DNA from: Astropecten irregularis
Lineage: Eukaryota > Echinodermata > Asteroidea > Paxillosida > Astropectinidae
NCBI GenBank assembly: GCA_963971285.1
Contig: OZ020246.1
Span: 10,957,217-11,021,216 of the forward strand
Length of the DNA stretch: 64,000 bases
Direction: 5' to 3'
Every line of letters starts with the position of its first letter. Position 1 is the first letter of the stretch. Position numbers and translations under genes: made by a program. The notes under the pieces are model-generated. The model was given only the letters and a program-made list of their open reading frames with translations, was not told where the DNA came from and made no database searches. Positions 11,930 to 25,121 of this stretch are shown one piece after another.

Positions 11930-14116
11930 GGGACCAGAGAGAGAAAGTAAGACCAAGAACTGAGCCAAGCAGAGACAGAACATTATCAGACAAATAATTT
12001 ACATGGACCAGAGAGAGAGTAAGACCAAGAACCGAGCCAAGCAGAGACAGAACATTATCAGACAAATCATTTACATGGACCAGAGAGAGTAAGACCAAGA
12101 ACTGAGCCAAGCAGAGACAGAACATTATCAGACAAATCATTTACATGGACCAGAGAGAGAGTAAGACCAAGAACTGAGCCAAGCAGAGACAGAACATTAT
12201 CAGACAAATCATTTACATGGACCAGAGAGAGAGTAAGACCAAGAACTGAGCCAAGCAGAGACAGAACATTATCAGACAAATCATTTACATGGACCAGAGA
12301 GAGAGTAAGACCAAGAACTGAGCCAAGCAGAGATAGAACATTATCAGACAAATCATTTACAAGGACCAGAGAGACACAGTAAGACCAAGAACTGAGCCAA
12401 GCAGAGACAGAACATTATCAGACAAATCATTTACATAGATCAGAGAGAGAGTAAGACCAAGAACTGAGCCAAGCAGAGACAGAACATTATCAGACAAATC
12501 ATTTACAAGGACCAGAGAGACACAGTAAGACCAAGAACTGAGCCAAGCAGAGACAGAACATTATCAGACAAATCATTTACATAGATCAGAGAGAGAGTAA
12601 GACCAAGAACTGAGCCAAGCAGAGACAGAACATTATCAGACAAATCATTTACATGGACCAGAGAGAGAGTAAGACCAAGAACTGAGCCAAGCAGAGACAG
12701 AACATTATCAAACAAATCATTTACATGGACCAGAGAGAGTAAGACCAAGAACTGAGCCAAGCAGAGACAGAACATTATCAGACAAATCATTTACATGGAC
12801 CAGAGAGAGAGTAAGACCAAGAACTGAGCCAAGCAGAGACAGAACATCATCAGACAAATCATTTACATGGACCAGAGACAGAGAAAGACCAAGAACTGAG
12901 CCAAGCAGAGACAGAACATTATCAGACAAATCATTTACATGGACCAGAGAGAGTAAGACCAAAAACTGAGCCAAGCAGAGACAGAACATTATCAGACAAA
13001 TCATTTACATGGACCAGAAAGAGTAAACCAAGAACTGAGCCAAGCAGAGACAGAACATTATCAGACAAATACATTTACCCGTACATGGACCAGAGAGTGA
13101 GTAAGACCAAGAACTGAGCCAAGCAGAGACAGAACATTATCAGACAAATCATTTACATGGACCAGAGAGAGTACGACCAAGAACTGAGCCAAGCAGAGAC
13201 AGAACATTATCAGACAAATCATTTACATGGACCAGAGGGGGAGAGTAAGACCAAGAACTGAGCCAAGCAGAGACGGAACATTATCAGACAAATAATTTAC
13301 ATGGACCAGAGAGAGAGTAAGACCAAGAACTGAGCCAAGCAGAGACAGAACATTATCAGACAAATCATTTACATGGACCAGAGAGAGTAAGACCAAGAAC
13401 TGAGCCAAGCAGAGACGGAACATAATCAGACAAATCATTTACATGGACCAGAAAGAGTAAGACCAAGAACTGAGCCAAGCAGAGACAGAGCATTATCAGA
13501 CAAATCATTTACATGGACCAGAGAGAGTAAGACCAAGAACTGAGCCAAGCAGAGACAGAACATTATCAGACAAATCATTTACATGGACCAGAGAGACACA
13601 GTAAGACCAAGAACTGAGCCAAGCAGAGACAGAACATTATCAGACAAATCATTTACATGGACCAGAGAGAGAGTAAGACCAAGAACTGAGCCAAGCAGAG
13701 ACAGAACATTATCAGACAAATCATTTACATGGACCAGAAAGAGTAAGACCAAGAACTGAGCCAAGCAGAGACAGAACATTATCAGACAAATCATTTACAT
13801 GGACCAGAGAGAGAGTAAGACCAAGAACTGAGCCAAGCAGAGACAGAACATTATCAAACAAATCATTTACATGGACCAGAGAGAGAGTAAGACCAAGAAC
13901 CGAGCCAAGCAGGGACAGAACATTATCAGACAAATACATTTACCCGTACATGGACCAGAGAGTGAGTAAGACCAAGAACTGAGCCAAGCAGAGACAGAAC
14001 ATTATCAGACAAATCATTTACATGGACCAGAGAGAGTACGACCAAGAACTGAGCCAAGCAGAGACAGAACATTATCAGACAAATACATTTACATGGACCA
14101 GAGAGAGAGTAAGACA
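11930..14116. repeat. Minisatellite, ~72-bp unit, about 30 copies
   Basis: The unit is TTTACATGGACCAGAGAGAG + TAAGACCAAGAACTGAGCC + AAGCAGAGACAGAACATTAT + CAGACAAATCA. I count 30 copies of GAGCCAAGCAG. Lengths vary between about 70 and 79 bp through the GA run. Some sub-patterns repeat as blocks: a two-unit ACAAGGACC/ACATAGATC pattern occurs twice in a row (about 12358-12645), and an ATTTACCCGTACATGG variant recurs about 864 bp apart (13073 and 13936). Minus frames reading VHVNDLSDNVLSLLGSVLGL follow the array and break when the period is not a multiple of three. Confidence 0.97.
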
Positions 14117-14126
14117 CCTCATTCAT

Positions 14127-15465
14127 TAAAATATCTTGTTGTATTGTTCCAGTTGTTGTATTCCATCTAGATGCTGCATTGTTCAAGATGTTGTATTGTT
14201 CTAGTTGTTGTATTGTTCTAATGGTTGTATTGTTCTAGTTGCTGTATAGTTCTAGTTGATAGTTCTGTTGTATTGTTCTAGTTGATGTATTGTTCTAGTT
14301 GTTGTATTGTTCTAGTTGTTGTACTCCATCTAGATGCTGCATTGTTCAAGATGTTGTATTGTTCTAGTTGTTGTATTGTTCTAATGGTTGTATTGTTCTA
14401 GGTGCTGTATAGTTCTAGTTGATAGTTCTGTTGTATTGTTCTAGTTGCTGTATTGTTCTAGTTGTTGTATTGTTCTGCTGTATTGTTCTAGTTTTTGTAT
14501 TGTTCTAGTTGTTGTATTGTTCTAGTTGTTCATTTGTTCTAGTTGTTGTAAAGTTCTAGTTGATGTATTGTTCTAGTTGTTGTATTGTTCTAGTTGAAGT
14601 ATTGTTCTAGTTGTTGTATAGTTCTAGTTGATAGTTCTGTTGTATTGTTCTAGTAGATGTATTGTTCTAGTTGATGTATTGTTCTGGTTGATGTATAGTT
14701 CTAGTTGTTGTATTGTTCTAGTTGCATATTGTTCTAGTTGCTGTATTGTTCTAGTTGTTGTATTGTTCTAGTTGCATATTGTTCTAGTTGTTGAATTGTT
14801 CTAATGTACTGTATTGTTCTAGTTGATTTATTGTTCTAGTTGTTGTATAGTTCTAGTTGATATATCTAATTGTATTGTTCTAGTTGTTGTATTGTTCTAG
14901 TAGATGTATTGTTCTAGTTGTTGTATTGTTCTAGTTTATGTATTGTTGTAGTTGTTGCATTGTTCTAGTTGTTGTATTGTTCTAATGTACTGTTCTAGTT
15001 GTTGTATAGTTCTAGTTGATAGTTCTAGTTGTATTGTACTAGTTGTATTATTCTAGTAGATGTATTGTTCTAGTTGTTTTATTGTTCTAGTTGAAGTATT
15101 GTTCTAGTTGTTGTATTGTTCTAGTTGTTGTATTGTGCTAGTTGTTGTATTGTTCTGGTTGATGTATAGTTCTAGTTCTTGTATTGTTCTAGTTGCTGTA
15201 TTGTTCTAGTTGTTGTATTGTTCTAGTTGCATATTGTTCTAGTTGTTGAATTGTTATAATGTACTGTATTGTTCTAGTTGTTTTATTGTTCAAGTTGTTG
15301 TATAGTTCTAGTTGATATATTGTTCTAGTTGTTGTATTGTTCTAGTTGATGTATTGTTGTAGTTGTTGTATTGTTCTAGTTGAAGTATTGTTCTAGTTGT
15401 TGTATTGTTCTAGTTGTTGTATTTTTCTAGTTGTTGTATTGTTCTAGTTGTTGTATTCAGTTGGT
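14127..15465. repeat. Minisatellite, 17-bp unit
   Basis: The unit is GTTGTTGTATTGTTCTA with many variants (GATGTATTG, GCATATTG, GTTGTATAG). About 1.3 kb, strand-asymmetric (T/G-rich on +). It follows the 72-bp array with almost no gap. Confidence 0.95.
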
Positions 15466-15681
15466 TCATTAATCTGTGCACTGACCCGGCTACTGAAAGA
15501 CATACCATTAGTGTGACAGATCCATGATCGGGTCCAAGACAAATTAAGGGGAAGGAAAGGGGAGAAACAGTATAAGAAAAAGGGAAAGACAAAAAATAAC
15601 TGGCAAGCAGTTTCCTAAATAAGTTTCATGTGTAGTATGACTAGATAAAAAATCGACATAAAATCGATAGGGTACATATAC
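15466..15681. other. Spacer between minisatellite and first module
   Basis: A short minus frame (15410-15592) runs into the minisatellite. No independent support for a gene. Confidence 0.4.
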
Positions 15682-18596
15682 CTCAACACAGACGTCAAGC
15701 AACAGAAACAGTTACATCCAGTCAAGGCTACTTGGCACAAAGCATTGGATCCCAGCCATCTCCTGAAATTATAGAAAAATACACCAATTTATAATAATTC
15801 CACCCTACAAATGTGTAATCTGACTAGAAATTATTGGAGCAAGTAGCAGACCTTTATTTTTAAGGAGAGTGAGAGTGATCATTCCCCTCCGCTGTCCTAA
15901 ATGTTTTCCAAACATCACATCAATTTTTCAGCCTGACATTTACACTTTAAGGAAAATACAACAGGACAAGCAAAATTTGCATGATTTGTTTTTTCTGACA
16001 CAGGACACATGTGAAAACTTGGTTCAGCAAGAGCAAACTGCTCTCTTTAATCACTAGTACATGTATGAGAGTAGGCCCTACATGTATGTTGATTTAAGGA
16101 GCTGGATTTGCAGCTCAAACTTGATTTTTGTTAACAAGAGCAATTCACTCTCCTAAATTCTCTATGTTGATTTAAGGAGAGCGATTTGCAGCTCTCCCCA
16201 GTTTTATTAAAATGCAGGCCTGAAATAGAAGACAATGAATCTTGTACATGAGATACATACCTCAAGATAAACATCAGCCAACAGGAACAGTAACATCCAG
16301 TCTAGGCTACTTGATTGGCACATCTCCTAGTATCCCAGCCATCTCCTGAAATTATAGAAAAATACACCAATTTATATTAATTCCACCCAACAAATGTGTA
16401 ATCTGACTAGACGAGAAATTATTTCAGCAAGTAGAAGACAATGAATCTCATACATGAGATACATACCTCAAGATAAACATCAGACAACAGGAACAGTAAA
16501 CCTCCAGTCTAGGCTACTTGATTGGCACATCTCCTAGTATCCCAGCCATCTCCTGAAATTATAGAAATATACACCAATTTATATCTATTCCACCCTACAA
16601 ATGTGTTATCTGACTGGACTAGAAATTGTTTGAATAATTAAGTAGAAGACAGAATCACATACCTCGAGATAAACATCAGGCAATTTGAACAGTCAACATC
16701 CAGTCTAGGCTGCTTGGTAAATCTCCCTCGCTCCAGCCCTCTCCTGAAATGATAGATAAATACCATTATTCAAAATATGATGCATTTTACACAAAGAGAC
16801 AATTTTTCAGGTAGTTGAGATGATTAGACAGACAAACAATTGTCAAAGTCAAAGACAAAGAATCTCTCGAGCATATACATACCTCAAGATAAACATCAGG
16901 CCCAGGATTCAACAGGTAATAAATCTTTGAGCTTAGGCTGCTTGGTGCATCTTCCTGAATTCCAACCATCTCTCCTGCAATGGTAGAAATGTACCACACT
17001 TCAACACTTGGTGCAAGTAAATACCCTACAATTCTTTCAGAACCACAACCTTTTGCAGAACGTGGTTAAATTGTGTTACTCTGTTAGCACATCTCCAAGG
17101 CTCCAACCATGCAAGTCCTCAAATCAAATTAATCTGACAAAACATGAATTTAATAGGGTGGAAGGCAAACATCAAATCCCTAGATTGGAATACATACCTC
17201 AAAAATCATCATCAGGCCATGTACAGTAGTGTAACCATCAACATCCAGTCTAGGCTGCTGGGCACACCCCTCTGATTCCAGTCATGTCCTGAAATGAAAG
17301 AAATGTACTGTACTCTTTTACACCATGAGTAACCTCAAATCATATATAAGACTAGACAATAAATACAACAAGATAAATCCCTTTGTGAGGGTATTAACAT
17401 ACCTCATGAATCACCACCAGGCCATGTACAGTAGTGTAACAACTAGTCAACATCTAGTCTAGACTGCTGGGCACACCCCTCTGATTCCAGTCATCTCCTG
17501 AAATGATAGAAATGTACCATTCTCTTTGACACCATGAGTTGCCTCAAATTATATAAGACTAGACATTGATACAACAAGATAAATCCCTTTGTGAGGGTAT
17601 TACATACCTCAAGATATATCATCACCATCATCAGGCCATGTACTGTAGTGTAACAGCTAGTCAACATACAGTCTAGGCTGATGGGCACACCCCTTTGATT
17701 CTAGTCATCTCCTGAAATGATAGAAATGTACTGTTCTGTTTTACACCATGAGTAGCCACAAATCATACAAGACTAGATATTGATACAAGATACCTCACGA
17801 GTCATCATCAGGCCATGTACAGTAGTGTAACAGCTAGTCAACATCCAGTCTAGACTGCTGGGCACAACTCTCTGATTCCAGTCATCTCCTTAAATGATAG
17901 AAAAACTGTTCTCTTTTACACAATGAACAGCCTCAAATCATATAAGACTAGATATTAATACAACAAGATAAATCCCTCAACCAGGGTATGTATACCTCAA
18001 GAATCATCATCATCGGGCCATGTGCAGCTTTACAGTAGTGTAACCATCAACATCCAGTCTAGACTGCTGGGCACACCTCTCTGATTCCAGTCATCTCCTG
18101 AAATGATAGGAATGTACTGTTCCCTGTGACACCATGAATAGCCTCAAATCATAAGACTAGACATAGATACAACAAGATAAATCCCTTAACCAGGGTATGT
18201 ATACCTCAAGATAGATATCATCATTGGGCCATGTAACCATCAACATCCAGTCCAGGCTGCTAGGCACATCATCTCCCTGATTCCAGACACATGAAATGTG
18301 TCAAGTTTGTGGTCATTCTTTACTCCTGAAATGATAGAAATTAATGCATCATATTTCAACATCAATTAATATTTATTATACATGATGTATTTGAAACCAA
18401 AGGACACAACAATCCATGAGTTTTCTGCAGCTGAGGGCTAGAAATTAGTGAAGTGGGTGGGAGACAGTCTAAGTTAATCTTCAGGGAAGTCTATAGTCAA
18501 TAATCAGGTCAGGGCTGTTTGCATAATCTCCAATGTTCCAGCAACCTCCTGAAATGTTTTCATATTTAACAAACATCAACATCAATTGAACAAGAT

Positions 18597-20290
18597 ATGG
18601 ATTTCATCTTGTTGTCTGTCCAGGAAAAGGGGTTATAGAATAACAGAGGTTTCTGTCTAATTGTAGAACATATACTTCCTACAAGTGACCAAGGAGATAC
18701 CGGCCGTGAAGAGGTTGGTAGGTGATCGTCTTTGGTCAAACCGTGAACTATAAACAGGGTGTTGACTGAGTGGTCTTGATGAGGTGAGAGCCTTCCAGAG
18801 TCCCAGAGGTTGACTGCTAGCTCATAGAGATGTAGATTCTAATCCAAGGAAGGAGGCTACAGTCCATGAAAGTGGGTTGACCAAGATCCTGACAACATGA
18901 GATCAGCCAGATCTGTTTTAGAAAAGAAATAAATCTCTAAATCAATAGTTTGTGAGAGAGCATCAGGCACTGACACCATGCAAACACACTCTCAATTGCA
19001 GAAGCAAATTGTCACTGAAAGTCAGGATGAGAGTCACTTCAAATTCCAAGAGCCAATTGCCTTGCAAGCTCATGAGCTGCCTATGACACCAGCAGATGCC
19101 TAGACACCTTCTTGTTTAGGTTGGATAAAAAGTCGAGCATCTTGACAATTCATACATCCGGCTGTTGAAATAATTAATATCCTACCTTCAAATCCAGGTG
19201 TCTCTCTGAAACTGCATGGCAAAAAGTCATCATCCAGGTAACATCCAGCTATCATGCCAGTAAACATCTCCCTGATATGATTCCAACCATCCTATAAAAT
19301 GTAATATTACAAGTTACAACATGTTAATTATGACAATTTTTGTTCATTATATTCATGACTGGCATTGAAATTTGCATAACCTGTCATAACATAAACATGT
19401 AGACAGAACAACTTCATGCATTTTGTGTTGATTAGCCATTAGTTCATTGAGTGATCATTTTCATACAGAGTCCTGAGGACATAAACATTTGGTGCCAGGG
19501 TACTTTTGAAATTATGCAAAATGATTTTAAAAAATGCTCACTGAATGATGAGTTTAGCTTACATGTTCAAATCTGAGTGGCAGTGAACACTGCAAAGTCG
19601 TATACAGAGGACCCATTTGTCTATAATTGTAATGTACACTAACTTTGGGTTTCATCTTGTATTCAGTCCAGGCAAGGCACAATGGGCTACAAGAGATTTC
19701 TGTCCGTCTAGTGGTTATAAATACGTTTGGTATACTTTACATATGCGTGAACAAGAAGATTACTGGTGATACAGGAACCATGGTTTTCTGTGGATGCCCC
19801 ATGAAGCTGTCTTGAGGTGAGAATGGCTATACTAGCACACATAGACGTATGAGGCTGCAGTCCATGAACATGATGAAAGATGGTTGAGCAAGATACCCAC
19901 AGCATGAGATAAGCCAGATCTGTTTAGAAAATGGTCAGACACAAATTTGATAAGTACAGGAATAAAACCCTGTCATATGAAATATGTGGGATAATCATGG
20001 CATACCACATCGAAAGTCAAATTTTTCTGTCAGGTAGTGTTTGTTTCACAAGTGAATATAGAAGGGTTTTTATTGTGTAGTGAACATGCTCATGGTAATC
20101 AAGTTCACTGCTCAATTTGATTTATTTGAGATAATAGCCTACCTTGGTAAACAGTTGCATAATGGAGCTGCACAGCAACCAGTCACCATCCATGCCAGTC
20201 TAGGCTGCTTGAATCACCGTCCTGGACAGAGTACAGCACATCCGGATACACAGATCTCTCCGATATGATTCCAGCCATCCTATGAAATGA
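18597..20290. repeat. Segmental duplication, ~990-bp period, carrying one exon module each
   Basis: TTTCATCTTGT...GTCCAGG (18603 and 19650), GGCTACAGTCCATGAA-like (18847, 19856) and GAGAT(C/A)AGCCAGATCTGTTT (18900, 19908) recur in the same order, ending in modules with acceptors at 19291 and 20279. The copies are well diverged. Confidence 0.7.
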
Positions 20291-20347
20291 AAGATCATGT
20301 TACTTGAATAAGTCTTGTGCTATGAGAACATTGCATTGATTTTCCCC

Positions 20348-20652
20348 TTAAAGGTAATATCATACTTTGTTTTTTGTAAAAGAAAAGCACATTCATGGGC
20401 AAAATATGAAGAAGAATATGAGAAATGGCCACATCACGGCCACAAAAATCTTTTCACCGTTTTTGTTTCTCTCTATGAGATAAAAATTATTTTTGGCCTT
20501 TGGTTTTACTCCTTTCTGGAGAATGCAGCATTTTAGGCAGAAAAAGTTGGCAGCATCTTTCTACCACCACCATTTTTATACCCTGGAAGTTGTAGGTAAA
20601 TCTATGAAGAATTCTGTTTTGTTATGATCCCAACGTATGATTCTACCTTTAA
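20348..20652. mobile_element. MITE, TTAAAGGTAGTATCATACTT family (copy 1)
   Basis: Terminal inverted repeats TTAAAGGTAATATCATACTT at the left and a diverged ...TATGATTCTACCTTTAA at the right. Interior blocks (CAGCATTTTAGGCAG, TACCACCACCATTTTTATA) match the copies at 29317-29654 and 31427-31769. No coding capacity. Confidence 0.75.
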
Positions 20653-21039
20653 ACAGCAAATACTCCATGTCAATTTACCATGCTTTGGAACCCGACCAAC
20701 ACAGATTTCAATAAAATTTGCTATGCTAGTTGGACTCCCTGAGAAACCCTCAGAACCGAAATTTTATGTCATTTGGTCTATTACTTTTTGAGATATGGGT
20801 TAATAAACTTTTCAAACAGCCATATCTCTAGAAGCAAAGAACCTACAGAGATAAATAAATTAAAAGAAGCTCTGGGGGTTTCTCAGGGAGTCCAACTATG
20901 TTGGTCAGGTTCCAAAGCGTGTTGAATTGACACGGAATGACCCTCACACCAAATGGTAGCAATATCTACTGTAATTTTTTTTTTTTTTTTTTCTCGGTAA
21001 AGTTATTCTCTGAGCTATACAGTGTAAATATAAGTTTGA

Positions 21040-21481
21040 CTTACATTTTCGGGTCACGTGAACAATCATCATCCTGGTAAGGTCAGTTTTAAACAGGGCC
21101 ACCAACGAGAAGGTCCCAGGAAGCCAGCCCCAACGTGCTGTCATGGATTGTCGGGTCCATTGCTTGACAAGGTTACGCCGAAGCATAGAGCGATGCCGTT
21201 GTCCGGTACACCCCCATCACAGGGGCACCCTACCTTCTGTGCACGCCGCCCTCTCCGTGGCCATAGGCCTAGGACGTACCGACGTTTGACCAACTCTGAT
21301 TACAAAGCCTAGCCCTATAACCAAAAAGGGCCGCAGCTAACAAGCACCTTTACAGTTGGTCACCGAACCCGACGGCCGCCGGTAGGACCCACACCCCCGG
21401 TGGTGTTCCAGCCCCTTTAACGATTACCGCACCCACCAAGTCCTTAAAGAGTTCACTTATAGGGTCATCGACCAGTTCCAT
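21040..21481 (-). other. GC-rich block with a 43-codon minus-strand frame
   Basis: A compact, CpG-rich block in AT-rich surroundings. On the minus strand ATG at 21481-21479 opens a 43-residue frame (stop 21352-21350) reading MELVDDPISELFKDL, then VGAVIVKGAGTPPG, then VWVLPAAVGFGDQL; codon use is GC-ending and unlike the flanks. The start codon falls in a sequence resembling the adjacent ATGGAACTG minisatellite, so the true frame may have begun elsewhere. I do not recognise the protein. The rest of the block (21058-21349) could be a structured RNA or retroposon body. Confidence 0.35.
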
Positions 21482-21489
21482 ATTTTCAT

Positions 21490-22560
21490 AGTTCAAAGAC
21501 TTATGATGTGATTAATTGTAGTTCCATTGCAACATATTGCAGTTTCATTGTGAAGTAAAGTGCAGTTCCATTGTGACATACTGGCAGTGATGCTGTAGTG
21601 CAGTTCCATCAAGACATTGTAGTCCACTGAGTCATAAATTGCAGGATTGTGACATAAATTGCAGTTCTATAAATTGTAGTTCCATGTCAACATATTGCAG
21701 TTCCATTTTGAAGTAAAGTGCAGTTCCATTGTGACATACTGTGGTGCAGTTCAATCAAGACATAAGTATGAACTCTACTGTGCTCTACTCTACTGAGTCA
21801 TAAATTGCACAGGGAATGAAATAAATTGCAGTCTAGCCTGTGCCGCTTTAATTGCAGTCCATTGTTAAATAAATAACAGTTACATTGAGAAATAAATAAC
21901 AGTTCCATTTGTGACATATTTCAGTTCCATTGTGACATATGAAATGCATTTCCATTGTAATAGCAGTTCCATTGACGTAATTAGCAGTTCCATTCTGACA
22001 TAAAAAGCAGTTCCATTCTGACATAAAAAGCAGTTCCATTGCAGAGTACAATTGTATTGCTTAGAGCTGTGTCAAGCTTCGGCTGTAACGCAACATCTGA
22101 TGTGTGTGAACACGATATTTAGAAGATTGTGACATAAAAAGCAGTTCCATTGTGGCATAAATAGCAGTTCCATTGTGACATAAATAGCAGTTCCATTGTG
22201 ACATAAATTGCAGTTCCATTGTGACATAAAAATGCGTAACACATCACAGTTCCATTGTAGCATTAAATGCAGTTCCATTGTGACACAACACAGTTCCATT
22301 GTGACATAAATAGCAGTTCCATTAATATTGTAACACATCACAGTTCCATTGTGAGATAAAAATGCAGTTCCATTGTAACACATCACAGCTCCATTGTGAT
22401 ATAAATAGCAGTTCCATTGTTACATATTGCAGTTCAATTGTGATATAAAAAGCAGTTTCACTGTGACATAAATAGCAGTTCCATTGTGACATATTGCAGT
22501 TTCACTGTGACTTAGGTGTCAGTCCTATTGTGGCAGTCCATGTTAACATGTGCAGTTTGT
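21490..22560. repeat. Degenerate minisatellite, GCAGTTCCATTGTGACATAA
   Basis: About 40 variants of a 20-26-bp unit. Interruptions around 21780-21850 and 22050-22130 break the array into blocks. Minus frames rich in MELLFMSQWNC-like runs simply translate the unit. Confidence 0.9.
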
Positions 22561-23357
22561 TTCAAAGTCAGGGGACTATATCAGTATTTGCAGTTCATCT
22601 TTCATTTTTTGCAGATAATTGAGGCTTGATGACTGAAACAGAAAGCTGTGGAAATAATCCCACCACCTTCCCGCACAATCACAACACTTAGAAATATACA
22701 AACATAACTTGAGGATCATGGGGCCATTTTATGATGATTCATATTTTGTTGGTTTTGAGGTTCATCGCAATGAGGCTGTTCATGATTCTTAACCATGAAT
22801 AATCATGGCGTTTTGCATCCATTATATCAAAACTTTCCAATATTCCACAAATACTAGTTCCTGTATTTGATTGTCCTTTTAGATGAATTTTTCTTTAAAA
22901 CTGTACATGGTTTAGAGACAGTCATCTATGACAATATGAATTAGGTGTTTCAGCTAAGAGCACTGGGAGAATGAATTCAAAAATGTAGGCTAATGTTAGT
23001 AACATCCAAAGACTAGGGTACTAGGTCTGGAGAGAACCCAACCACCATAACCCCACATCACAACACAAAGAAATATGACCCACTCTTGGAAATAATGCAT
23101 TTTAACTTGAGAGTTCCTCCCTTTTTGTACTAAAAATATTGTTTTTCCTTATCTGAACAATATCTGAACAAAGATTTCATGTTTTCAAAGTTTTAAATCA
23201 TCCAAAAGAAAAGTAAGTTCCATTTATGACAATTATAGGCAGTTTTTCCCCTTTTGTTTATAATTACAAATAAGTTGGAATGCAACCTTTTTATGAATGT
23301 GTAGTCTATTATTTCCAAAGGCAAGACATAGACAAGGAGCCGATAGGCAGGACTTAC
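22561..23357. other. Unassigned AT-rich DNA
   Basis: No gene, RNA or repeat supported. Confidence 0.4.
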
Positions 23358-23740
23358 TCAGATAATCCACAGACACATCAGGATGTTGCAGGTGAATCTT
23401 GGCTCACACATGACTGAAAGAGAGGGTTAGTTTTACCTTAATGTGATCATGCCTTGCTGCCAATCCTCCTTGGGGTCTTGAGCCATGTTCACATCTAAAA
23501 GAGAATGGTTAACCTACCTCAGTGAACATGCAGTCTTGTACCCCCTGCCTGTTGCACCTTGTCTTGACCGTTGTGGCAAACATGCCATTCACTCCTTGCA
23601 TCCAGCGACATCCAGGGTCTTGAGCATGTTCACCTGAAAGAGAATGGTTAACCTACCTCAGTGAACATGCTGTCTAGCTTGCTTGCTTGTATCCCAGGCT
23701 GTACTTGAACTGCACGGCAATAATTCTTGCTTCTTTGCAT
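23358..23740 (-). ncRNA. Further exon-like modules of the minus-strand transcript
   Basis: 23358-23413 is bounded by CTTTCAG and GTAAGTCC; 23518-23633 by CTTTCAG and GTAGGTTA; and a copy of the latter donor recurs at 23657. AACATGCTGTC/GCAGTC and ATGTTCACCTGAAAGAGAA recur within the block. They lack the AGCAGCCTAGACTGG core of the other modules. Confidence 0.4.
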
Positions 23741-24299
23741 CTGGTGAAGTAATGCCAAGTATGAGAGAACATCATTAAAAGGAAAATATATAACTGTAAG
23801 GCATAATGAAGGAAAAGGTAAAGAATACGATACAAAAACTACCAGTCTGTGGAAAGTCATGCATATTGTCATGCTGATTAGTGGCTTGCACAGTTGTACT
23901 GATGACAGAACAGTCATCAGAATATACTGTAGGTAACAATTAGAAGCCGAATCAGCATGAACCTTGTAGAATGATTAAAAAATAGTTTAGTACAGAATAC
24001 AAACCTGTTATGCTCTTCGGAACATAAACACTGCAATGTTCTTGACGCATTTTGGGTATCAACAAGCAGATGCATGTTAAGTGAAATGCTTTTGTAAATT
24101 GGCCTCATGAAATCAATCCAAATTGATAATGTTAGTCACCTGTTTGTTGGGGGCACTTCCCAATATTCATATGAATCTTCACTAATTAACTGCATGTCAC
24201 AGACTCAACCTGAGACAGGCAAGCAATTTCCACATGTGTTATAAAAACTTGGTGTGGAAATAAATTCTGTCGTTCAAAAATGGTCTAGGTCTTCAAAAA

Positions 24300-25088
24300 T
24301 GTGGGAGCCTAATTGCATTATAATGTGAAATGATACAGAAGAAACTGTGGTTTTTTTTTACTGTTCAACATCAATATATGTTCTAAGATCTAGTAAAAAA
24401 AATATCATTTTCTGAATATTAACTGTACACACGACAACCTAGGACTGTGCACTCCACCAACAATGGAAACGTATGATCACTGAGTGACATGTGAAAGCAT
24501 TATAGGGCAATAATGTGACAATACTAGCTATGGGCCTACCTTGAAAACACTCAGCAGCTCATTCAACAATGTAGGCACCATCCAGTCGGTAGGCTGCTTG
24601 CATAGTGGTGTACAGGTATCTCACTGATTCCAGCAATCTCCTGAAAAAAATACAATAATCATACCTCTACATCAAATGATATATATTTTTTCCTAAAAGC
24701 TGGTAATACAGGACGAAAAGAATTCCACTAATAAACATTAACGGAAAAAGGCTTGTATCCTGTAAGAGATAACTGAATGGATACAAGTCATGATGAACTT
24801 AAATCTCAGGTGTATAATATAGGGGTAGCATATCTCAAAAGTGAGTCGTACAAGGTTTTTTTTTAACCTACAATGATACTTTTTATGCAGCGTCAGCTAT
24901 TTTTTTTTAACGGCCTCTGTCAGTCCCATAGGGTTTGTGCATATTAAAGTGAATTGCTTTATAATGTAAAATGATGCAGAAACTGTGTCTGTTTTTACTG
25001 CTCATCAACAAAATTTGTTTTCTAAGATCTAGTCAATAAATAGCACTTAGAGACATGTTTGATTGTGATTTGCGCTATATAAAAGTGG

Positions 25089-25121
<33 letters not shown>

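Noticed and set aside
11904-14186. Leu/Val-rich minus frames (VHVNDLSDNVLSLLGSVLGL repeats) as a membrane repeat protein
   Set aside because: They are translations of the minisatellite; unit lengths are not constantly divisible by three, so no frame exceeds about 95 codons.
21848-22386. Minus frames rich in MELLFMSQWNC
   Set aside because: Direct translation of the GCAGTTCCATTGTGACATAA minisatellite.
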